The notes beneath the pieces were generated by a model. The model made no database searches and was not told where the DNA came from. It saw only the letters and a list, made by a program, of their open reading frames with translations. 64,000 nucleotides of DNA from BOG-932 sp965276835 (GTDB lineage Bacteria > Pseudomonadota > Alphaproteobacteria > BOG-932 > Roseiterribacteraceae): assembly GCA_965276835.1 (NCBI GenBank), contig OZ255631.1:434001-498000 (forward strand), given 5' to 3'. Position numbers and translations under genes: made by a program. Positions 26,714-35,879 of the stretch are shown here, piece by piece. Position 1 is the first letter of the stretch. The number at the start of each line of letters is the position of its first letter.

Positions 26714-26717
26714 CTAG

Positions 26718-27346
26718 AAGGTCGAATCGATCAGCTGGCCGCGCCGTTGCGGCACCCCGAGTTTGCCGAGGAGCTAAACTTCGCGCGCAGGCGGCTTCCC
26801 GTCGCAATCGCGAGCCTGGCGCGCTGTCTCGCGGATAACAACCTCATGGTGGAGGCAACTGAGCGACAGGTCAGCGGGACATTTGAGTCGCTGCTTGCTC
26901 TCCGCGGCGCTGTCGATCTCGTGGCCCGCGATAGCTCGGGACAAGCCGTAATAATCGACCTCAAATGGACGCGCAGCGAGCGAGCACGAATCGACGAGCT
27001 TACCAAGGGGCAGGCCGTACAGCTGGCCACATACGGTGCCCTGGTATCGGGGCACGAACCATACCGTGCAGGATACTTTCTTTTAAATCAGCGCCAGTTT
27101 GCGACGCTTGAAGGCAGTGGGCTCGTCGGTCGTCTCATTGAGGGCGAACGATCCTTCCCAGACACATGGGCAGCAATTCTCGCAGGTTGGGCCACGTGGC
27201 GGAATTCCGCCGAGGCCGGTCAAATTCTTGCGACAGGCGTCGAGGGCGTTAAAGACCATTTGCCAGCTGATCTCACTATCGATCGCGATGTGCATTGCGA
27301 ACGATGCGATTACTCCACGCTATGCCGCGTCAGGGGATTGGCATGA
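26718..27346 (+). pseudogene. AddB-like PD-(D/E)XK nuclease gene, 3' part
   Basis: Continuation of the gene broken at 25112, in the same frame (EGRIDQLAAPL onward). It carries the nuclease active site: GAVDLVARDSSGQAVIIDLKW (Asp and the D-x-K pair), followed by KGQAVQLATYGAL (motif with Gln). The C-terminal CERCDYSTLCRV resembles the Cys cluster that binds an iron-sulphur centre in AddB and related nucleases. Its stop overlaps the ATG of the helicase-nuclease gene by four bases, so the pair was one operon and one machine. Confidence 0.8.
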
Positions 27347-30300
27347 CTGAAGCGAGCACTATCCAGAACCGTGTGGACACGATCATCGCCAGCGCGGGTA
27401 CGGGGAAAACGTACCGGCTTGTGGAAGAAATCGTCGCCGAAGTGAACGCGGGCATGCCGCCTCATCGTATCTTGGCCACGACCTTCACAAAAAAGGCCGC
27501 GGCGGAACTCGCTGGTCGCATAAGATCTAAGCTCATCGAGGTCGGAAAGCCGGAGTTAGCAGCCGCAATGCTTTCTGCCCGGATTGGGACTGTAAACTCC
27601 GTTTGCGGCTCGCTCATCTCCGAGTTCGCCTTTGAGCTTGGGCGCTCTCCGGTCGCCGAAGTTATCGCTGAGGAGCGGCAACCATCTACTTTCCTTCGTG
27701 CCGTCGGCTCGGTGATTGAGGAAGGAGGGGTTGTCATCTCGGTAATCGGCGAGCGCTTCGGGATCAGGGCTCAGAGCTATCAGGCGAATGGCCGTACATA
27801 CCGAGGGTGGCATGACGAAGTCAGTGATGTCGTTGACCTCGCACGATCGAACGGCATCCCGCCTGAGAAGCTCTGGCACTGCGCAGCGCGATCCTCTGCC
27901 GGATTGCTTGCTCTACTTCCGGCTTCCGTCGCCGGCGAAACAGCCGAAAAGCTCAATACGGCTTTGGCTTCCGCATTGGACAAATGCCTGGTGCAGATCA
28001 ACCAAAACAGAGCGGTGCTCAAATCCGGGACACTTACCAAGGACGTGCCGGTAGTCGAGAAGGTTGTCCGTGTGCTCCATGGAGGGGATTGCGTTTCTTG
28101 GCCCGATTGGGCGCGCTTGGCGAAACTCGGGGCGACGAAGACAGACGCCGCGTTATTCACCGATGTAATAGCCGCCGCCGCTGCCCACCCGCGCCACCCA
28201 AACCTAAAGGCGGACATCGAGCAGTACGTGCGTCTCATCTTCGACTGCGCCGCGAGATGCATGACAACTTACGCCGAGTACAAGCGAATTTGCGGCCTCC
28301 TCGACTTTGTTGACCAGGAAATGCTTGCGCTAGAGATCATCAGCGACCCACAAAATGCCGATCGGTTGCGAGAACTCATCGGCGCCGTGTTCGTTGACGA
28401 GTATCAAGATTCAAGTCCGATCCAGATCGCGATCTTCACAAGCTTGTCTAGGATTGCCGGCCGGAATCTTTGGGTTGGTGATCCTAAACAGTCGATTTAT
28501 GGTTTTCGCGACGCGGATCCAGCGCTCACAAGCGCAGCCTCGACCGCCATCACTGCTGCTTCTGGCGGCAAAACCGATTACCTCCGCCGCTCATACCGCG
28601 CGCGCCCTCAACTGGCCGATTTTGTGAACGCGGCGATCGCTCCCAACATGCTCAGGGTTGGCATGTCTGAAGAGGAGGTCAAATTCGACGGTTGCGAACG
28701 CACTGAGCATTCCGATGGACCGCCGGCGTTGTCGAGTTGGGACATGTCGGGAAAAAACAAGGGGCAGCGCACTGCCATCCTTGCTAGTCGTGTCGCCGGT
28801 CTTCTATCCGATCCGGGCGCATGGCCAGTGGTTTCGAAGGGGGGTACCTCACGCGCAGCGCGAGGCGGCGACATTGCCGTGCTTTGTCGAGGTAACGCGC
28901 AGGTGGGTGAGCTCGCCTCTGTGCTGTCCCAGCATGGAATCCGTATTGCCGTCGAGCGATCAGGCCTCCTGGCTCAGCCGGAAATTGAGTTCGCGCTTGC
29001 GGCGTTCCGGTGGATCGCAGATGCGAGCGATACTCTCGCTCTTGCCGAACTCGCTAGACTGGCAACCGACAACGACGAATGGTTCACGGCGGTATTCGAC
29101 GAGAATGCGAAGGCCGGCTTGATCGCCCGGCTGCCGTTTGCGGACTCACTGGCGGCTATCCGCGAACGTGCGCCACAGCTTACGCCAGCGGAGGTACTCG
29201 ACGCGCTTTTGCACGCCCAGACCATCTTCTCCACAATGCTTAGCTGGGGAAGCGCCGAGCAACGCCTGCAAAACCTCGAGGCCCTTCGGGACATGGTGGA
29301 GGCTTACCAGGACGAACAACACGGCGAGCGGCAGGCTGCAACCCTCACCGGGGTGTGCGAATGGATTGCCTCTCGCAAAGATCCTCGGCAGCCGAGAAGC
29401 GGCCATCCTGATGCAGTCAATATTCTGACATACCACGCTGCCAAGGGGCTCGAGTGGCCAATCGTTGTGCTAGCGGATCTCGACTCGACCGCGAGAGGCT
29501 CCCCTTTCGGGCTGATCGCCGAGGACGAGGCTGCACCAGATTGGAGTTCGCCACTTGCAGCCCGAGTGCTCCGCTTCTGGCCTTGGCCGTACGGGGAACA
29601 GCAGAAGGACGTTGGCCTCGACGTATCCGCACCTGGCAGTGCGGAAGGCATTACCGCGCTCGCTGAAGAGCGCTTGGAGCGCACGCGTCTGCTCTATGTC
29701 GGACTGACTCGCGCCCGTGATCATCTGGCACTGGCAACAACCGGTGGCCCTCAGGCTTGGCTCGACGAACTCGAAACGGATACCGGGAATCCCCTGGTAG
29801 CGATCACCACAGATTCGATCGATGTGGGCGGCCAAAAGTTCGTGAGCCGCCCGTGCCCGGACTTGGTGGCTCTGCCAGAGGTGAGTGAGGCGGCACAAGA
29901 ATATACTCGCCCAGCCTCCGTGCCGGTTGCACACGTCCCGCTACGCTTACGGCCCAGTAGCGCATTCAACCAGGATGCGGCCGTCTTGGTTGCAGAGACT
30001 GCAAGATTGGGTGATCGCATTGTGCTTGTCGGCGATCCTGACCTGCAACTCCTAGGGGAGGTTATCCATCGCTTTTTGGCGTCTGACGACCCCAGCACCG
30101 ACATGGAGACGCGCACTTCCCGTGCGGCAGCAACGCTCGCGCGCTGGGGCGTGCCCCAGGTCGCGCCGGGCGACCTCATCTCGATATCGGATCGGCTGCG
30201 GACCTTCATCGATGGTAAGTTTGGTAAGGCGGCTAACCTTCAGGAATGGACGGTCCACGCCGAAGACGGGTTGCAGATAATATCCGGTCGCATCGACCTG

Positions 30301-30513
30301 TTGATAGACCTAGGTGACGGCTACGCGATCGTTGATCACAAAAGTTTCCCCGGCTCGTTGTCGCTTGATGAGGAACGGCTGCGCGCGTCTGCCAGTCAAA
30401 TCTCGCAATACGGTCACGCGCTCAAGCGAATTACCGGCAAGAAACGGCTGGAATATTGGATACATCAACCGATCGCAGCGGCGATGGTTAGGATCGAGTT
30501 GCCGGAAGGGTGA
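27343..30513 (+). CDS. AddA/UvrD-like helicase-nuclease
   Basis: Large ATP-dependent DNA helicase with a C-terminal nuclease, 1056 residues from ATG 27343. Helicase motifs: Walker A ASAGTGKTYRL (residues 17-23), TTFTKKAAAELAGRIR (motif Ia), VFVDEYQDSSPIQ (motif II), VGDPKQSIYGFRDAD (motif III), LTYHAAKGLEWPIVVLADL (motif V) and LLYVGLTRARDHLALA (motif VI). The C-terminus has GRIDLLIDLGDGYAIVDHKSF, a PD-(D/E)XK nuclease core, followed by QISQYGHAL. This is the AddA arrangement. The partner AddB-like gene upstream is IS-disrupted, so activity in this strain may be altered. Translationally coupled to it through ATGA. Confidence 0.88.
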   Translation: MTEASTIQNRVDTIIASAGTGKTYRLVEEIVAEVNAGMPPHRILATTFTKKAAAELAGRIRSKLIEVGKPELAAAMLSARIGTVNSVCGSLISEFAFELGRSPVAEVIAEERQPSTFLRAVGSVIEEGGVVISVIGERFGIRAQSYQANGRTYRGWHDEVSDVVDLARSNGIPPEKLWHCAARSSAGLLALLPASVAGETAEKLNTALASALDKCLVQINQNRAVLKSGTLTKDVPVVEKVVRVLHGGDCVSWPDWARLAKLGATKTDAALFTDVIAAAAAHPRHPNLKADIEQYVRLIFDCAARCMTTYAEYKRICGLLDFVDQEMLALEIISDPQNADRLRELIGAVFVDEYQDSSPIQIAIFTSLSRIAGRNLWVGDPKQSIYGFRDADPALTSAASTAITAASGGKTDYLRRSYRARPQLADFVNAAIAPNMLRVGMSEEEVKFDGCERTEHSDGPPALSSWDMSGKNKGQRTAILASRVAGLLSDPGAWPVVSKGGTSRAARGGDIAVLCRGNAQVGELASVLSQHGIRIAVERSGLLAQPEIEFALAAFRWIADASDTLALAELARLATDNDEWFTAVFDENAKAGLIARLPFADSLAAIRERAPQLTPAEVLDALLHAQTIFSTMLSWGSAEQRLQNLEALRDMVEAYQDEQHGERQAATLTGVCEWIASRKDPRQPRSGHPDAVNILTYHAAKGLEWPIVVLADLDSTARGSPFGLIAEDEAAPDWSSPLAARVLRFWPWPYGEQQKDVGLDVSAPGSAEGITALAEERLERTRLLYVGLTRARDHLALATTGGPQAWLDELETDTGNPLVAITTDSIDVGGQKFVSRPCPDLVALPEVSEAAQEYTRPASVPVAHVPLRLRPSSAFNQDAAVLVAETARLGDRIVLVGDPDLQLLGEVIHRFLASDDPSTDMETRTSRAAATLARWGVPQVAPGDLISISDRLRTFIDGKFGKAANLQEWTVHAEDGLQIISGRIDLLIDLGDGYAIVDHKSFPGSLSLDEERLRASASQISQYGHALKRITGKKRLEYWIHQPIAAAMVRIELPEG

Positions 30514-30581
30514 ATGTAGAGTTGTCGCGAAGCAAGTCGACCCTGCGGGCGCTACTTTTTGGGTGCGAAGGCGGTGTCTTG

Positions 30582-31223
30582 TTAGGCTTTTGGCGCGTTT
30601 AGCTGGCCGCCTGTGCCGTCGACTATGTGCAGGAAAGTTCCGCCGCCTAAGTTGGCGACCGTCATATTTGGCGTTTGCGGCGGCTCTCGTAGGCGATGGT
30701 CCTGATCAGTCCGAACGGCCCATTCTGGGTAGAGCTTCCGGACAGCTTCATAGCTCGCTTGGACGAATGCGATGAGCAGGTTCACACGGACCTGCCGGCC
30801 AGCTCCCTCAAATATGTAACGCCATTCAATAAAGGCATCGCTGAAGGCGCGTAGATCGCCCACAAGCGCTGTTGCGTCGCGACCAGTTCTCGCCTTATAG
30901 GCGTCGGCGATCACTGGACGGGTTTGATCGCTTAGGCGGCCAAAGAGGAGATGTAGCTTGTGTCCCCTGATTGGGGGCCGACCAGTGCCGAGGGTGGCAA
31001 GCGCCTTGAGATAAAGTTCGGCGGCAAATGCGCAGGAAACAATCATCGGGCACAGCGCTATGACGGGCGCACCTTCTTGATCAATAACCTCGACGCTGGC
31101 TCGGATAGCTGCCTCGTGGAAATCTATACCAATGAGAAATGCCTGCTGATCTCTCGCTGCCGGCCCCTGGGGAGTCGGCGCAGCGACATCGTAAACTTTC
31201 ATCGGTTCGTTCACCTTCGCCAT
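30582..31223 (-). CDS. HEPN-like hypothetical protein inside the defence locus
   Basis: A 213-residue protein on the strand opposite to its neighbours. It has ALCPMIVSCAFAAELYLKALATLG followed by RGHKLHLLFGRLSD and FSDAFIEWRYIFEG, a pattern seen in HEPN-type helical proteins (charged helix, Lys-His-x-Leu motif, then a second helix with W-R-Y). Function is unknown; HEPN proteins in defence loci are often RNases. It sits between the helicase-nuclease and the TerB gene, which suggests an associated effector or an independent cassette. Coding confidence is fair, the fold call is by pattern. Confidence 0.6.
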   Translation of the reverse strand: MAKVNEPMKVYDVAAPTPQGPAARDQQAFLIGIDFHEAAIRASVEVIDQEGAPVIALCPMIVSCAFAAELYLKALATLGTGRPPIRGHKLHLLFGRLSDQTRPVIADAYKARTGRDATALVGDLRAFSDAFIEWRYIFEGAGRQVRVNLLIAFVQASYEAVRKLYPEWAVRTDQDHRLREPPQTPNMTVANLGGGTFLHIVDGTGGQLNAPKA

Positions 31224-31229
31224 CGGCAG

Positions 31230-31505
31230 TTAGCCAGAACGTGGCAGCTTCCATTTGCTGGCACTTCTCCTCAAACCTGTCCATGTCGCTGCTGGCACTC
31301 CGGCGCCGGAATAATTGGCACCGACCTGACCCTCATAACGAGCGCCAGCCGGCCCTGTTGAAGCTGGACTAGAACGGCTCGAGCTTTCCTCGGCAATTCC
31401 ATCGGCGCTTTTTGCTATCGAACGCGACGATCTTGGCGTCTTTGGTTCTGACGCCGAGGCCGACACGCGATCTGCATCTCGGCTGAACGCGGCACGATCC
31501 TCCAC
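31230..31505 (-). CDS. Possible small upstream gene, 91 residues
   Basis: Minus-strand frame starting at an ATG within a GTGGAGGATC context and ending seven bases before the HEPN-like start. Composition is Ser/Ala/Arg-rich and of low complexity; no family recognised. It could be a leader or antitoxin for the HEPN-like gene, or spurious. Otherwise the gap between 31224 and 31597 holds no recognised gene. Confidence 0.25.
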   Translation of the reverse strand: MEDRAAFSRDADRVSASASEPKTPRSSRSIAKSADGIAEESSSRSSPASTGPAGARYEGQVGANYSGAGVPAATWTGLRRSASKWKLPRSG

Positions 31506-31597
31506 ATTTACATTGAATTTTATGGTGTAGTTCGTTTTCTAAGTGGATAATGTACGAAATCAATTTGGCCGACCAAACTGGTCGAAGGTAAAATCGA

Positions 31598-34381
31598 ATG
31601 CAGAGCGGCGGTTCCGGGATCCTTTGCTGGGCTGTTCTCTTTACGGCATTAACCGCGGGCGGGTTAGCAAGAGGCGAAAATCAGTCGCTTTATCACGTGC
31701 ACAGCCAGACGTTGGCTTGCGCTGATCCGACGTATGTCCATCAAGTGCTAGACCGGCGGCCTCAATACCCATCTGATCCTGGCTGGTTTAGTCGCACGCT
31801 AGCGGCAGGCCACTGTGTCACCATCACGGCGCGCAGCCCTTGGAAGCTCATCTACCGCAGCAACGATTTATCCTTCATGGCCTATGCGGGCGATATTGGT
31901 ACGCCCGGCTCCTATTACTTCTTGACGAGCCTTCTGTTTGACGATGCCGGCAACCATCCCGGCAGCGCTGCAGCCAAAACCCAAGCTCCACCGCCTCCGA
32001 TCCCTCCAACAAAACCGCAGGCACTTTCACCTCCCGTGCGTGTGCCGTCGGAAGTTCCGAATTATAGCGCTAATCACGCTGGAGAGCCCATTAGCGTTCC
32101 GGCGCCGGAGAAAGCGGTCACGCCTGCGCCGATTACCTCCAGCTCGAAGACCGGGCTTTCACCCTGGGTGATTCTGGGGCCGATAGGGCTTTTGTTCGCA
32201 TGGGTGGTGCTTCGATCGAAATCGACGCCAACCCCTGTTCCGACATCTCGGCCGGCGCCACTGGATGTCGCTCGTAGGGTTAGCGCCCAACCGTCCGGTT
32301 CGAAGGCAGCAGTCGCCTGGCAACCGCCTGGGACAAACGTAATCGTCGCGGGCATTACGATCCCAGGAGGCATGGTTTATCTTGGACAGTCGTCTCCTTA
32401 CTCAACAAACGGAGCGGGGTGCGCGATCGACCCCGCTCTCGACATCGCTCGTGTGATTCCGATCGACAACACAGAAACGCCGGGCTACTGGCCGGCCTAT
32501 AGCGCCATCGCGCCCGTTTGCAGGACGATCTATCTCCGCTGGTTAGCTGGGGGGAAATGCGATCCTGATATCGATATTGGGTACGTTTTTCTATATTTTT
32601 ATGGCCTTGAGCGCCGCCTCCTTGTCGAGCGGCCGGGTTTGGCCGAGCAAGCGATGCTCATCGGGGAGATCGCGCGTCTAGGCGTAATTTACTCGGACAA
32701 TCAGTCGTTCCGCGGATATAGCGAGCGCCTCCTCGAAGCCTTGCAAGCGTCGCGACTGATTAACGATCCAGAGTCTGCTCTCAGCTTTAAGCCCAACCCG
32801 GTGTTGGCGTCCGGAAGGAGCAGCTTGCCGTTGAATATTGTGATCGCACAAAAGGTCATGGCTTCCGAGCCGCTCGACTTTGATATTGCGACCGCTGGTG
32901 TCCTTGGTTTGCCATATGAAAAGGTGGCTTGGAACCGCGTTGTCGTCGATCTCTCTCGGACCGTTTTCCTCGATATGCTGCGACCGCGCTTCATTGAAGC
33001 GTTCCCCCTTGGCTTCCTTTTGAAGAACCGTAGAGATTCACATCTTCGGCTCAGCTATCACGGAGCTTCAGCCGGGCTACAGGTCGAACTCGGCTCACCC
33101 GCTTCGCTAAAGGGCTTGCCGGATCCTGCGACGCTGAACTGGGCCAAGTTGATTGACCTCGCGCTCCAGGTCTCAGGTGAGCTGGAGCCATACGCTAAAA
33201 TGGTGGCCTACCATCCTGAGCGGGCAAATAGCTTAGCGGCGCTCACGGTCTGTCCGCACACGTTGGCGAAGTCTCTGGCCGTCGAAGCTAGATCTTGGAT
33301 AGACGGGTTAGAGATACCGATCGCCTCGATTGCGTTCTCCGATCTCGCGCGTCCTGCAATCGGAACCGTCGGCGCCAAATGGACCATCCGTCATCACCGT
33401 CAGATCGCTGATGCATTAGCGAAAGTCGGCCGCGGAATGGAGCCCGATCCTTCGGAAGGCTCGGAACATCTTGAGGATGCAACGACGGTTTATGTTTTTG
33501 CAGACGATCCATCCGGGCTGGGGAAATCACCACGGTTTGAGCTTGCCACGGCCGGAGCGATTCTCATTTCTGGTGTGACTCGAGCGGATCCGGGAAAGGC
33601 GGCGTCGATCGAAACTGCATGGCTTGAAAACGTGCAACGTCGTTTGGCACTGCGATCATCGGAGGTCTTGCGGCTACGCGCTCGCCTTCGATGGCTCTCA
33701 ACATCCAGTGTGAGTCTCTCCAAGGTTAAACGCATTGTTGCGGAAGCGTCGCCAGAAGATCGGGAACTCGTAGCCTGGTCCGTTGCCGCTGCCGCCACAG
33801 AATCTGGCTTGGTCGGTAAATCCGAAGTCGCTGTGCTCGAAGGGATCTATGACAAGCTTAAGGTTCCTCGCGGCAGCCTCTACTCGGCGATCCACGGAGC
33901 CGCGGCAACTGCAGCCATTCCGGCGCCGGAACCGATCACAGTGGCGATTGGCACGCCAGCTCCCGTTTATCAAATTCCGAGTCCGCCCAAGCCGACCGGG
34001 ACGGGGCTGGATGCCGAGCGACTGCGGCAGGTTCGGCAGGACACCGAGCGCGTGTCGTCCGTGCTGGCGGACATCTTTGTTGAGGATGAGCCTGCACCTC
34101 AGGAGGCCGCTATACCGAATAGCGATGAAGCAGATCCTTTCGCCGGGCTTGGCGTTGAATACATCGCATTGGCGGAAAAACTGGTCGCCAAGCCGACTTG
34201 GCTTCGCGCCGACTTCGAGGCCGCAGCCGTCGAAGCGAAACTAATGCCGAATGGCGCGCTTGAAGCGATCAACGAGTGGGCATTCGACCGGTTTGACGAG
34301 CCTCTCATTGAGGATGGCGATACGTTGGTTGTGAATGCGTCTCTCCTCACATCAATGGCGGAGCAGGCCGATGCGGCGTAG
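31598..34381 (+). CDS. sngA: TerB-domain protein, Shango SngA-like, with exported N-terminus
   Basis: A 927-residue protein. Residues 1-25 form a signal-like hydrophobic segment (ILCWAVLFTALTAGGLA), followed by a domain of about 90 residues with SH3-like character, a proline-rich linker (130-185), and a membrane helix at about 188-206 (LSPWVILGPIGLLFAWVVL). The rest is the TerB_N domain (AGITIPGGMVYLG; YWPAYSAIAPVCRTIYLRWL; DIDIGYVFLYFYGLERR), a TerB core (SKVKRIVAEASPEDRELVAW), and a TerB_C-like end. It is followed by an ATPase and a helicase in the gene order of the Shango anti-phage system. The topology puts the N-terminus outside and the TerB part in the cytoplasm. Confidence 0.82.
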   Translation: MQSGGSGILCWAVLFTALTAGGLARGENQSLYHVHSQTLACADPTYVHQVLDRRPQYPSDPGWFSRTLAAGHCVTITARSPWKLIYRSNDLSFMAYAGDIGTPGSYYFLTSLLFDDAGNHPGSAAAKTQAPPPPIPPTKPQALSPPVRVPSEVPNYSANHAGEPISVPAPEKAVTPAPITSSSKTGLSPWVILGPIGLLFAWVVLRSKSTPTPVPTSRPAPLDVARRVSAQPSGSKAAVAWQPPGTNVIVAGITIPGGMVYLGQSSPYSTNGAGCAIDPALDIARVIPIDNTETPGYWPAYSAIAPVCRTIYLRWLAGGKCDPDIDIGYVFLYFYGLERRLLVERPGLAEQAMLIGEIARLGVIYSDNQSFRGYSERLLEALQASRLINDPESALSFKPNPVLASGRSSLPLNIVIAQKVMASEPLDFDIATAGVLGLPYEKVAWNRVVVDLSRTVFLDMLRPRFIEAFPLGFLLKNRRDSHLRLSYHGASAGLQVELGSPASLKGLPDPATLNWAKLIDLALQVSGELEPYAKMVAYHPERANSLAALTVCPHTLAKSLAVEARSWIDGLEIPIASIAFSDLARPAIGTVGAKWTIRHHRQIADALAKVGRGMEPDPSEGSEHLEDATTVYVFADDPSGLGKSPRFELATAGAILISGVTRADPGKAASIETAWLENVQRRLALRSSEVLRLRARLRWLSTSSVSLSKVKRIVAEASPEDRELVAWSVAAAATESGLVGKSEVAVLEGIYDKLKVPRGSLYSAIHGAAATAAIPAPEPITVAIGTPAPVYQIPSPPKPTGTGLDAERLRQVRQDTERVSSVLADIFVEDEPAPQEAAIPNSDEADPFAGLGVEYIALAEKLVAKPTWLRADFEAAAVEAKLMPNGALEAINEWAFDRFDEPLIEDGDTLVVNASLLTSMAEQADAA

Positions 34382-34425
34382 GACGATCCGACAGAGTTGC
34401 CTGCCTATTTCGCTGGAGCGAATCA

Positions 34426-35775
34426 ATGAGTTCTAAAATCGCCCCAAGGGAACGGGACGCCGCGATCCAAGCGTTGCGAGCCGGCGTCGTGCCGCGCTTA
34501 GGAATTCGACATGTGCAGGTTGGCCGGGCGCGCGAGGTTGAGGAAACTGTCCGAGACATGACCCGGATTGCTGAAGGCGGATCGGCGGTTCGTTTCATCA
34601 TCGGTGACTACGGTTCGGGCAAAACCTTCTTCCTCAGTCTCGCAAGGACTGTTGCCGCCGAGCGGAAGCTCGTCGTTATGCATGCGGATCTATCACCTGA
34701 GCGGCGCATCCATGCGACGGGTGGTCAGGCGCGGACCCTGTGCGCTGAACTCGTGTCGAGTATGTCGACCCGCACCAAGCCGGATGGCGGGGCGTTAGCA
34801 AGTGTTGTCGAACGATTCATCGACGATGTTCGCAAAAGTGCGCTGGCTAAGGGCCTAAATGTTGACGACGCCATTCGCGATCGGCTGGCGGTTGTCAGAG
34901 AACTGGTAGCTGGCTTTGATTTCGCTGAGGTCATCGTTCGCTACTGGCATGCGTTCGACGAGGGCAATGAGCAACTCAAAGCTGCAGCGCTTCGCTGGCT
35001 TCGCGCTGAATACACGCTGAAAACCGAAGCGCGGCTAGCGCTGGGTGTCAGAACGATTATCGACGACGCCGGCGTGTACGATCATCTAAAAGCGATCTCC
35101 CGGCTGGTAAGTTTAGCGGGCTACGACGGCACCTTCATCGTGCTGGATGAAATGGTGAACCTTTACAAACTCACGAACTCGCAAGCTCGAAACGCTAACT
35201 ACGAGCAGATTTTGCGGATCGTGAACGACGTGCTCCAGGGGACAGCCGAGCGCATCGGGTTCTATTTCGGCGGAACGCCAGAATTCCTTCTCGATTCCCG
35301 TAGGGGACTATTTTCATACGAAGCGCTTCGGTCGCGGCTGGCGGAGAACACATTTGCACGGGATGGGCTAGTCGACTTGTCGGGCCCGATCATTCGTCTG
35401 CAGAACCTGACACCCGAGGAGTTGTATGTCCTCCTGGATAAGCTCAGGTTACTTTGGGCTGGCGGTGATATGGATCGCATGCCTGTGCCGGAAGCGGCGC
35501 TATCGGCTTTCCTTGAGCACTGCTCGAAGAAGATTGGGGATGCCTATTTCCGGACCCCGCGGAACACGATCAGAGCGTTCCTAGATTTGCTTGCTGTACT
35601 CGAGCAGAATCCAGGGACAACATGGTCGGGTCTGCTTGGACAGGTCGAGATCGCTGTCGACAGCCCGCTCCAAATGGAAGACATCGATGACGGGCCCTCT
35701 GACGACGCAGCTCCCATCTCTCATCCGGTTTCGAACGGTAGCGACGACGCGAGCCTCGCGAGCTTCCGGATCTGA
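34426..35775 (+). CDS. sngB: BrxD-like ATPase, Shango SngB-like
   Basis: P-loop ATP-binding protein of the DUF2791/BrxD group, 449 residues. Walker A is GDYGSGKT (residues 60-67), preceded by the typical start REVEETVRDMTRIAEGGSAVRF. Walker B is the FIVLDEMVNLYKL segment. FYFGGTPEFLLDSRRGLFSYEALRSRL is highly characteristic of the group. It is the middle gene of the three-gene cassette. The C-terminal 40 residues are acidic and poorly conserved. Lies 44 bases after sngA; its end runs into the upstream extension of sngC. Confidence 0.88.
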   Translation: MSSKIAPRERDAAIQALRAGVVPRLGIRHVQVGRAREVEETVRDMTRIAEGGSAVRFIIGDYGSGKTFFLSLARTVAAERKLVVMHADLSPERRIHATGGQARTLCAELVSSMSTRTKPDGGALASVVERFIDDVRKSALAKGLNVDDAIRDRLAVVRELVAGFDFAEVIVRYWHAFDEGNEQLKAAALRWLRAEYTLKTEARLALGVRTIIDDAGVYDHLKAISRLVSLAGYDGTFIVLDEMVNLYKLTNSQARNANYEQILRIVNDVLQGTAERIGFYFGGTPEFLLDSRRGLFSYEALRSRLAENTFARDGLVDLSGPIIRLQNLTPEELYVLLDKLRLLWAGGDMDRMPVPEAALSAFLEHCSKKIGDAYFRTPRNTIRAFLDLLAVLEQNPGTTWSGLLGQVEIAVDSPLQMEDIDDGPSDDAAPISHPVSNGSDDASLASFRI

Positions 35776-35879
35776 GCACCCCACCAAATAATGGCATTGA
35801 AGCGCCTAGTTCCTCGGTAGCGTTCGAGCTGCTGAACGAAAAAGTTCGGCGCTGGATTTGGACGCAAGGCTGGGATGGC

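Noticed and set aside
26455..26838. Repeated peptide frame across the IS right end
   Set aside because: It is the duplicated IS end read out of frame, not a repeat protein.
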